Source of the DNA: Deltaproteobacteria bacterium
Lineage (GTDB): Bacteria; Myxococcota; Polyangia; Polyangiales; B10-G4
Assembly: GCA_019312705.1 (NCBI GenBank)
Contig: JAFDCW010000188.1
Span: 1 to 7,623, forward strand
Reading direction: 5' to 3'
DNA length: 7,623 bases
The notes under the pieces were generated by a model. The model worked only from the letters and a program-made list of their open reading frames with translations, searched no databases and was not told where the DNA came from. The position numbers and the translations under genes are program-made. This document shows, piece by piece, positions 1 through 5,972 of this stretch (within the stretch, counting starts at the first letter, position 1; each line of letters begins with the position of its first letter).

Positions 1-1408
1 TCTCGAAGAAGCTCGTCGCGAGCATGTTGGTTCGGAAGATGCGACAGGTCTCGACACACCATGGGGAGTCGCTGCGGCCGGCGCAGCAGGTGTTGATCGC
101 GTCGGCTGCTGGCATGAAACCTTCGATGCCGATGCCGCACATCGGTATCGCCGGAGCGAGGCAGTCGAAGATCTCCTGATCTGCCGGGCCCGCGTCGCCC
201 TCGCACTTGCTCACGCAGCCGCCGCAGGTCGGTGCATCGATGCTGCCGAAGCCGAACATCTCGGCCTGAGCGCCGATGATCGGGCCGACCGTCGCGTTGG
301 TTATCATGCAGTTCGCCATCAGTTGGCACGCGCTCTGACACCCCGAGGGCGTCGACGAAGGGCATTCGAGGGCGGCGCCCGAACCGAAGAGGAACGCGGC
401 CGCCGTACACTCGATGCCCGCCCGCGGGGAGGGCGGGACGGCGAAGTCGCTCTCGTTGCCCGGCACACCTTTCGGGTGCTCGAGGAGGCGGTCGACGAAC
501 CAATCGTTGATGGGCAGCCAGTAGTGACCGCTCGGGGTCCCGGTGATCGAGCAGTGTGCTTGGCCGACGGCAGCTTCGGCCTCGTAGAACTGGGATGAGA
601 TGGAGGCTTGTTCGACGAAGTTGATCTCGGGCACCGTGATTCCGGGTCCACCGGAGTAGGTGTCGTCGGGGCCTCCCCAGGTCACGAGGACGAACATCGG
701 GTCGAGGGCGCCGAGGTCCGGGGGTGAGGTGAGGTCGAAGATGCCGGACGCCACGATGCCGCCGGCGATCACCTCACTGCGGCGCTGGAGCAGGGCGTTT
801 GCGAAGATGCCCCCGGCCGAGTGACCGCCGATGTAGACCCGATTCGCGTCGACCTCGAAGTGGGCGCCCACGCAGGCGAGCAGGTCGTCGAAGAGGGCGA
901 CGTCGGCGTTGGGCCTGGCATCGCCCTCCATGCGCATGTCGTCCCAGACGGGCCAGACCGCCCCGTTGGCGTTGCTGGATGGGGCGACGACGATGAAGCC
1001 GCGGTCCGCGAACTCTCCGAGTTGGGCAAACTCGGAGAAGCTCCGCCCGGTCCCATTGGTGCCGTTGAATCCAAAGAAGATCGGACGCGGGCCCGCAAAG
1101 GATGCTGGGGGCAGGAAGAACTCAAAATTGCGCGATTGCCCCGAAGATTGGAATCCGCCGTTCGGGCCTTCGGTCGGCACGCTGGTTCCGTAGATGCCGG
1201 GGCAAGCCGAGGCCGGGTCGCCGCCTACGGCGACCGCCGGAACCTCCTCCGGGGTGAGCCTCGGCATCATGGTGGCCGCGTCCGTTCCGCCATCGGCCCC
1301 GCCATCTCCGGTGGGAGTCGAAGTACGTTCGGAGCCGCAGCCAGTCCCGAGGACCAGCCCGAGGAGCAGTGCGAAGAGCGATGTGAGGAAAAGTGTGCGC
1401 TGGGCCAT
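1..1408 (-). CDS. Secreted lipoprotein esterase of the PHB depolymerase/feruloyl esterase type with Cys-rich C-terminal tail (C-terminus cut by window edge)
   Basis: Reading leftward from ATG at 1408-1406, 469 codons are open and the gene continues past the window edge. The N-terminus (MAQRTLFLTSLFALLLGLVLGTGCGSE) is a lipoprotein-type signal peptide with candidate lipidated Cys24; the lipobox GTGC lacks the usual Leu at -3, so lipidation is probable rather than certain. A low-complexity Gly/Asp/Thr linker (about 30-50) follows. The hydrolase domain (about 65-315) has an oxyanion-type strand FFGFNGTNGTG (111-121), nucleophile elbow GHSAGG with Ser197, a candidate acid Asp248 or Asp249 in TWGGPDDTY, and His295 in SGHYWLP, which resembles the GGHxWP motif of PHB depolymerases and feruloyl esterases. 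From about 334 the protein becomes a cysteine-rich module with 14 Cys by residue 455. It should hydrolyse an ester substrate outside the cytoplasm; the substrate is unknown. No strong Shine-Dalgarno is visible. It lies 52 bp behind the lipoprotein gene on the same strand, so co-transcription is likely. Confidence 0.88.
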   Translation of the reverse strand, partial: MAQRTLFLTSLFALLLGLVLGTGCGSERTSTPTGDGGADGGTDAATMMPRLTPEEVPAVAVGGDPASACPGIYGTSVPTEGPNGGFQSSGQSRNFEFFLPPASFAGPRPIFFGFNGTNGTGRSFSEFAQLGEFADRGFIVVAPSSNANGAVWPVWDDMRMEGDARPNADVALFDDLLACVGAHFEVDANRVYIGGHSAGGIFANALLQRRSEVIAGGIVASGIFDLTSPPDLGALDPMFVLVTWGGPDDTYSGGPGITVPEINFVEQASISSQFYEAEAAVGQAHCSITGTPSGHYWLPINDWFVDRLLEHPKGVPGNESDFAVPPSPRAGIECTAAAFLFGSGAALECPSSTPSGCQSACQLMANCMITNATVGPIIGAQAEMFGFGSIDAPTCGGCVSKCEGDAGPADQEIFDCLAPAIPMCGIGIEGFMPAADAINTCCAGRSDSPWCVETCRIFRTNMLATSFFE

Positions 1409-1460
1409 GACCAGCGAGGTGAACCGCCGACCATTCGCGGTCAAGGCGAGTCCGGGTCTC

Positions 1461-2141
1461 TCAGTCAGGGTCTTCGACCTTCCACACGCCGTCTTCGCGA
1501 ACCAGCTGGGCGGTGAACCGGTCCCCATAGGACATCGTTGCCCGGTCTCCGACCTGCTCGATGGGCGCGTCGAGGCTCGCCCGAAGGTTCTCGAGCAGCC
1601 GCTCGATCTCCTCTTGGCCCTCGTCGGACCAGGCCTCCCGCATCTGATCTTCGCTCATGCCCTCGCGATCGGCCTCGGGGACCATGCGTAGGACGACGTC
1701 GTAGCGCTGACGCTCCATGGCCCGGACAAACGACCGGAGCGCCGCCCGGGGTGTGGATTGATCGTAAAAATCCACGAGATTGCTGGTGATTCGCCACCGT
1801 CCGTCGGGGCTTCGGCGGAGAGCCACGCGATCCCCGTCGCTGAAGTGCACGACGGCGGTCTGCTCCGCCGGGCCATCTGGACGCCTGAGGGCTGTCGCGG
1901 CCTCGTGGGCTTCCTCTGGGTGGTCCTCGAGGTGGCGGACGAATTCGTCGAGGGGCACCTGGCGCCGATACGCCCGCGACATAAGGGCGTAGGCATCCTC
2001 ATATTGGCCCCGGTCGAGGGCCCGAGCGAAGGCGGCGATGGCCCCGTCCGGAGTTCGCCCCGGACTCGTCCCCCCGCAGGCCCCGAGGGACATGAGCAGA
2101 ACGATGACCAGCAGGATGCGTTTGGTCGAGATCCGCTCCAT
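1461..2141 (-). CDS. Lipoprotein with two tandem NTF2-like (DUF4878-type) domains, function unknown
   Basis: This is a 226-aa protein starting at ATG 2141-2139. The open frame extends upstream to 2315, but that part is Arg-rich, overlaps the divergent promoter region and would bury the signal peptide, so I chose the internal Met. The start MERISTKRILLVIVLLMSLGAC is a lipoprotein signal with a good lipobox (LGA|C, Cys22). After it come two homologous units. Unit 1 (about 30-120) opens with TPDGAIAAFARALDRGQYEDAYALM and ends GDRVALRRSPDGRWRIT. Unit 2 (about 130-226) opens with TPRAALRSFVRAMERQRYDVVLRM and ends GDRFTAQLVREDGVWKVEDPD. A helix pair followed by a strand ending in DGxWxI/V is typical of NTF2-like/DUF4878 lipoproteins, which usually bind small ligands or partners rather than catalyse. 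Unit 2 carries an extra acidic helix (about 163-190). It is probably first in an operon with the esterase and is divergent from the TPR gene. The family call comes from pattern recognition only. Confidence 0.85.
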   Translation of the reverse strand: MERISTKRILLVIVLLMSLGACGGTSPGRTPDGAIAAFARALDRGQYEDAYALMSRAYRRQVPLDEFVRHLEDHPEEAHEAATALRRPDGPAEQTAVVHFSDGDRVALRRSPDGRWRITSNLVDFYDQSTPRAALRSFVRAMERQRYDVVLRMVPEADREGMSEDQMREAWSDEGQEEIERLLENLRASLDAPIEQVGDRATMSYGDRFTAQLVREDGVWKVEDPD

Positions 2142-2149
2142 CGCAGAGG

Positions 2150-2178
2150 TTTTTACCGTTCCACGACGTCTTCGTCCA
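2150..2178 (-). promoter_or_regulatory. Candidate promoter for the lipoprotein-esterase operon
   Basis: On the minus strand, TGGACG (2178-2173; TTGACA-like, 4 of 6) and TAAAAA (2155-2150; TATAAT-like) are separated by exactly 17 bp. The -10 box ends 8 bp before the ATG at 2141, so the mRNA would have almost no leader. This fits the absence of a Shine-Dalgarno sequence in front of that gene. The A/T run stands out in GC-rich surroundings. This is consensus matching only. Confidence 0.35.
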
Positions 2179-2202
2179 CGGCCCTGACATCTCGGCCGAC
2201 TC

Positions 2203-2234
2203 TTGGACAAATACCGCTGCGATTCTGTTAGGCT
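2203..2234 (+). promoter_or_regulatory. Candidate sigma70-type promoter for the TPR gene
   Basis: TTGGAC (2203-2208) is a -35-like box. Downstream the sequence TGTTAGGCT (2226-2234) offers either TGTTAG at 17-bp spacing or TAGGCT at 20-bp spacing as the -10 box. TAGGCT-like -10 boxes are, from general experience, common in GC-rich deltaproteobacterial genomes. A start site near 2241 would give a short leader before GTG 2263. If correct, the upstream in-frame TTG at 2203 is promoter sequence rather than a start codon. An 8-bp palindrome TCGGCCGA (2192-2199) lies just upstream. Confidence 0.45.
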
Positions 2235-2262
2235 GCCGTCCGTGGAAAAGGCTGGTGGAAAC

Positions 2263-5200
2263 GTGGCGTCGCGGGATCTGGATACGCGGCTCCTGCGCTT
2301 TCGCAACCAACCCAATAGCGAGCCCGCCGAGGGTCTCGGATCTGAGCTCGTGGAGGGCGGGCGTGCTGCAGAGGCACTCGAGGTCCTTCGTACGGCCCTC
2401 GCGAGTGCCCCCGATGATGCGGCCCTGCTGCTCCTCGAGGGTCGGGCGTGGCTTCAGGAGGGAGATTTGATTCGTGCCCAGGCGGCGCTGCTCAAAGCGG
2501 CCCGGGCGGCGCCCAAGGACGAGCGTGGCTTTCGTTGGCTCGGCGAAGTGCTCCTCAAACGCGGAGACCCAGACCGCGCCGCCAAGGTCCTCGAACGCGC
2601 CCTCGCCCTCGCCCCGCACGACCGGGACATCGTGCGGCTCAAAGGGCGGGCCGAACGTCTTGCACGGATCGCGACCGATATCGGTGAAGATTCCATAGAG
2701 GGGCCTACCGTCGTTGAGGCGCGGGCCCTCGATCAGCATGACGGCTACGATCACGGCTTCGACGAGAGCACGACCCTCGTTGAGGACGGCCTCGACGAAG
2801 ACGACGAAGAAGACCACGCGACGGCTATCGTTCAGCTGGACGCTCAGGGAAACATCGTCAATCAGGCGCCGGCCAAGACTGACGTAGATGCGACGAGCCT
2901 ACCCTTCGCCGGGGACCCGCCCACCGAGCCGGTCAAGGGATTGGGCCGCCCGAAGCGGGTTCCGAAGCGCACCCAAGTCGGCATCGGACCGGCCATGGTC
3001 CCCTTGGAGGACGAGCCCTTCGGGCCCGACCCCTTTGCCGACGCGCCGACCAATACCGTCCGCGGTACCAAGAAGAGGGCGGCTCCGCCCCCTACGGACT
3101 TTGCGCCCCCCGTGGCGTCCCCATACCCCGCGGCGGCGTTCGCGCCTCCTCCACCCGCGCCGCCCGTGGCGCCCCCGGCCCCCGCCTTCGTACCCCCGAT
3201 GGCGAGTCCGCGCCCGGCGCCGCCTGCTCCCTACCAGCCGCCGCCGGCTTCCTTCGAGCCCCCCGTCGCCCCTCCGCCGCCAGCGCCGCACGGGAGCACC
3301 CCGGCGAGTTCGTCGTTCGGCTTCGATTCTCTGCCTTCCGAATCCCCCGGCGGGGCTGACTTCGACGACCCCATCCGGGGCACGCCGGATCATCGAAGCG
3401 CAGGCCTTCACAAGTCCGATCTCGAGGCCGGGTCAACCTACGGCCAGCCCGAGGACGTCGACCAAATTCTCCGCATGCTCTCCAAGCAGGGCATCTTCGA
3501 AGCCCCGACCGGCGAGGCCGGGCAGTGGGCATCACGCAAGGAGGTCCGGGCGGGTCGTTCCGGCACCCGGATCGGAGTGCTCCTGGGGATCGCATGGCTC
3601 TTGACCGTCGGCCTCGCCGTCGGCGGTTACTTCGGTTGGCAGAAGTGGGTCGAGATTCGTCACGCGGAGGCGTCCGCTCTCGTCGCCCAGGCTTATGAAG
3701 CAGCCCTCGCCGGCGACCACGTCGACCTCGTGGACGCCGAGCGCCATCTCGTCCTGGCCCGGGAGCTCAACCCCCACGACGCGGACGGGCCCGCGGTGCT
3801 GCTTCTCGTGCACGCTCAGCGCGCCCTCGAGGACGGAACCTTCGAGCCCGGCTACCTGCGTCCGTCCATCCGGCGCGCCGAGAGCCACGAGGCCCCGGAG
3901 GCGATGATCAGGGCTGCGACCGCGGTCCTCGCCGCCGGCGAAGGCGACATGGACTCGGCACGAGAAAACGTCGAAGCGGCCCTCGCCGCCGACGCCGAGG
4001 ACCCCGCCGTGCTCTACATGGTGGGGCGGATCGAACAACGCCTCGGCATGCCCGCCGCCCTCGAGCACCTCGAGGGGGCCATCACTGGAGAGGGGGCCTT
4101 GGTCGCCGCGTCGATGGCCGTGGCCGAAGCCCGCGCTGATGACGGCAACGACAACGAAGCCATCGAGCTCATCGATACCGTGCTCGCCTCGGACCCGACG
4201 CACCTCCGGGCGTCGCTCTGGAAGGCGTTCATCACCGCCGACGATCAGGACCCCGCCGAGGCATTGGCGAGTCTCGACGAGAAGACGGCTAACCTCGATG
4301 AGCTCGGGGCTGCGACCGATCGAGTCATCGCGGGTTTGACGCGGGCCCGGTTGCTTCGTCGCATGGAGGAGTCCGAAGCTGCGACCGAGGCCGTCGACGA
4401 GGCCGCCCAGGGGGGCGCCACAGATCCTCGGCTCCTCGCTCTGGTCGCCCGAGAGGCCCAGTCCGTCGGGCTGATGGGCCGCGCCCAGGCGGCGGCGACC
4501 AACGCTCTGCGCGGGGCGCCGACCAACCCCGAGCTACGCAAGCTGCTCGCGGAGATCTTCCTCACGAGGCGCGACGGCTTCCGGGCCCTGCAGACCCTCG
4601 GTACCCTGAGCGCCAACGATCCGGAGGTCCTGCTCATGAGCGCCCGCGGCGCGCTCCTCGTCGGCGGCGAAGAAACGCTGGCGGCGGCCGCGGAGGCCCT
4701 CGCGGCCGACTACGAAGCGCGCCCCGAAGAGGCCAACGTCGAACTGCGCGCCCTCCAGATCCGCGTTGCCGTTGAGCAGGGGCACGCGGCGGAGGCGCTG
4801 CCCGCCGCTCGCGCGCTGGCCGAGGAGGCACCCGGGGACGCCAACGCTGCTCTCGCCCTCGGCGAGGCGGCCCTCCGAGCGCGGCAGCCGGAGCTCGCCG
4901 TCGAGTCCCTCGAGCGCCTGATCCGGGCGTCCCCCGACGACGCCGAGGGGCACTACCTGCTCGGCCGTGCTCTCCGCATGAGCAACGAACCGGAGGAGGC
5001 CGAGGCCAGCTTGCGCCGCGCCCTCGAACTCCTCCCGTCCCATACCGATGCGCAGATCACCATCGGGCGTCTGCTGCTCGATCTCGGCCGCTACGAGGAT
5101 GCCGACGGCATCTACCAGACCCTCGCCCAGCAGGGCGGCATGGTCAGCGGCATGAGCACCGCGGTGCGCGGGCGCCTCGGCCGAGTCGAGGCCCTCGTCG

Positions 5201-5835
5201 GTCTCGGTCGCCTTGCCGACGCGACGGTGCAGCTCGAGAATCTCCGGGCCGACGACCGGGAGCTCGCTGTGGCTCAAATCGCCCGGGCGATCCTCTCCCT
5301 CGCCAAGGGCCAGCCCGGCGACGCGGTCGCGGCGATGCGGCCCCTCGCGGAGCGCGAAGCCGCCCGCGCCTCCGACATCGCGCTCTTTGGGGACGCGCTC
5401 TTCGATGCCGGAGAAACCGAGGCGGCGGCCGAAAGGTACGAGCAGGCCGTGACCCTGGACCCGGGGCTCCCCGAGGCGATCCTCGGCAAGGCGCGTCTCG
5501 CCATCCGGGCCGAGCAATCCCGCGACGCCTTCCTGGTCCTCGACCGCGTCGAAGAATCCCTCGGTCGTCGCGTCCGGTCCCCGGCATTCCGCGCCCAGGT
5601 GCTGACTCTCCGCGGTCGCGCCTACCTCCTCGACGGCCTCGCCTCGCGGTCCGAGGCCCGAGAAGCCCTGAGCGCTGCAGTTGCGCTTCCCGGGGCCCCG
5701 GCGGCGGCCTTCTTCTTCCTCGGCGAGGCCCTCGCCGGTGAGAATGCCCCCGAGGCTCGGAACAACTACCTGCACTACCTCGAGATGGAAGAAGACGGGC
5801 CATTCGCCCGGCGAGCCCGCCGCGCCCTCCGCTAG
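2263..5835 (+). CDS. Large bitopic TPR protein: N-terminal TPRs, acidic and Pro-rich linker, one membrane span, long C-terminal TPR solenoid
   Basis: The product is 1190 aa from GTG 2263, which is preceded by GGTGGA (2254-2259). In-frame alternatives are TTG 2203 and GTG 2242; they overlap a likely promoter. Domain order: TPR-like repeats at about 18-133 (for example GDLIRAQAALLKAARAAP and GDPDRAAKVLERALALAP); an acidic linker at 140-200 with repeated Thr-hydrophobic motifs; a Pro/Ala-rich segment at about 274-347; a short helix-like motif around 397-413 (EDVDQILRMLSKQGIFE); basic residues; a membrane span at 437-459; then TPR-like helices from about 467 to the end, clearest around 859-1080. 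Basic residues before the span favour an N-terminus in the cytoplasm and a C-terminal solenoid in the periplasm. There is no signal peptide and no catalytic motif. TPR solenoids bind proteins, so a scaffold joining cytoplasmic and envelope partners is the reasonable inference; I do not recognise the specific protein. It ends just before a large inverted repeat. Confidence 0.92.
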   Translation: MASRDLDTRLLRFRNQPNSEPAEGLGSELVEGGRAAEALEVLRTALASAPDDAALLLLEGRAWLQEGDLIRAQAALLKAARAAPKDERGFRWLGEVLLKRGDPDRAAKVLERALALAPHDRDIVRLKGRAERLARIATDIGEDSIEGPTVVEARALDQHDGYDHGFDESTTLVEDGLDEDDEEDHATAIVQLDAQGNIVNQAPAKTDVDATSLPFAGDPPTEPVKGLGRPKRVPKRTQVGIGPAMVPLEDEPFGPDPFADAPTNTVRGTKKRAAPPPTDFAPPVASPYPAAAFAPPPPAPPVAPPAPAFVPPMASPRPAPPAPYQPPPASFEPPVAPPPPAPHGSTPASSSFGFDSLPSESPGGADFDDPIRGTPDHRSAGLHKSDLEAGSTYGQPEDVDQILRMLSKQGIFEAPTGEAGQWASRKEVRAGRSGTRIGVLLGIAWLLTVGLAVGGYFGWQKWVEIRHAEASALVAQAYEAALAGDHVDLVDAERHLVLARELNPHDADGPAVLLLVHAQRALEDGTFEPGYLRPSIRRAESHEAPEAMIRAATAVLAAGEGDMDSARENVEAALAADAEDPAVLYMVGRIEQRLGMPAALEHLEGAITGEGALVAASMAVAEARADDGNDNEAIELIDTVLASDPTHLRASLWKAFITADDQDPAEALASLDEKTANLDELGAATDRVIAGLTRARLLRRMEESEAATEAVDEAAQGGATDPRLLALVAREAQSVGLMGRAQAAATNALRGAPTNPELRKLLAEIFLTRRDGFRALQTLGTLSANDPEVLLMSARGALLVGGEETLAAAAEALAADYEARPEEANVELRALQIRVAVEQGHAAEALPAARALAEEAPGDANAALALGEAALRARQPELAVESLERLIRASPDDAEGHYLLGRALRMSNEPEEAEASLRRALELLPSHTDAQITIGRLLLDLGRYEDADGIYQTLAQQGGMVSGMSTAVRGRLGRVEALVGLGRLADATVQLENLRADDRELAVAQIARAILSLAKGQPGDAVAAMRPLAEREAARASDIALFGDALFDAGETEAAAERYEQAVTLDPGLPEAILGKARLAIRAEQSRDAFLVLDRVEESLGRRVRSPAFRAQVLTLRGRAYLLDGLASRSEAREALSAAVALPGAPAAAFFFLGEALAGENAPEARNNYLHYLEMEEDGPFARRARRALR

Positions 5836-5836
5836 G

Positions 5837-5962
5837 CCAATGTCGTTCAGTCACGCCATTCGCCGGCTTACGTCCTCGCGGCCGACCTCGAAATACCTTT
5901 GGTATTCCTTCGGACGGCCCCTCCGGGCGCGCTCGGCGACTGACGCAACTGAACGACATTGG
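5837..5962. repeat. 126-bp near-palindromic inverted repeat (MITE-like element or large RNA hairpin)
   Basis: The outer arms CCAATGTCGTTCAG (5837-5850) and CTGAACGACATTGG (5949-5962) are perfect 14-bp inverted repeats. On the same axis pairing continues through 5865/5934: 25 of 29 positions in the arms are Watson-Crick. The centre holds GGCCG (5880-5884) facing CGGCC (5915-5919), CC (5886-5887) facing GG (5912-5913), and AATACC-TTT-GGTATT (5892-5906), with the inner hairpin centred within 1 bp of the outer axis. It fills the gap between the TPR stop codon and the SDR ribosome-binding site. The termini resemble the ends of IS4-family elements as I recall them (AATGCCGATCAGTTAAG), which would fit a non-coding MITE. 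I find no convincing flanking target duplication. Alternatives are a strong transcription terminator or attenuator without a U-tract, or an operator. Confidence 0.7.
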
Positions 5963-5964
5963 AG
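5961..5964 (+). promoter_or_regulatory. Ribosome-binding site GGAG for the SDR gene, overlapping the inverted-repeat end
   Basis: GGAG lies 8 bases before ATG 5973, at ideal spacing, and fixes that start. Its first two bases are the last two bases of the 14-bp inverted-repeat arm, so folding of a read-through transcript from the TPR gene would pair half of the site. Confidence 0.6.
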
Positions 5965-5972
5965 CTGAATCG

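Noticed and set aside
821..1516. 231-codon plus-strand open frame
   Set aside because: It is antisense to the esterase and the end of the lipoprotein gene, with Arg/Glu/Gly-rich composition typical of shadows.
2175..2246. 7-bp inverted repeat TCCACGG/CCGTGGA across the divergent region
   Set aside because: It is short, 58 bp apart and GC-rich, so chance is a sufficient explanation.
2142..2315. 58-residue N-terminal extension of the lipoprotein
   Set aside because: It is Arg/Ser-rich, would mask a clean signal peptide starting at Met 2141, and overlaps the oppositely directed TPR gene start.
1999..2817. 272-codon minus-strand open frame
   Set aside because: It overlaps the lipoprotein signal region, the divergent promoters and the TPR start, and its translation shows no recognisable fold.
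3082..3300. Proline-rich stretch of the TPR gene as a DNA repeat array
   Set aside because: The Pro/Ala codons give cytosine-rich DNA but no regular repeat unit; it is simply a low-complexity protein linker.
4534..5775. 413-codon open frame on the minus strand
   Set aside because: It lies fully antisense to the TPR gene, whose Ala/Leu/Glu-rich GC codons create long stop-free shadow frames. It has no domain motif or start signal.
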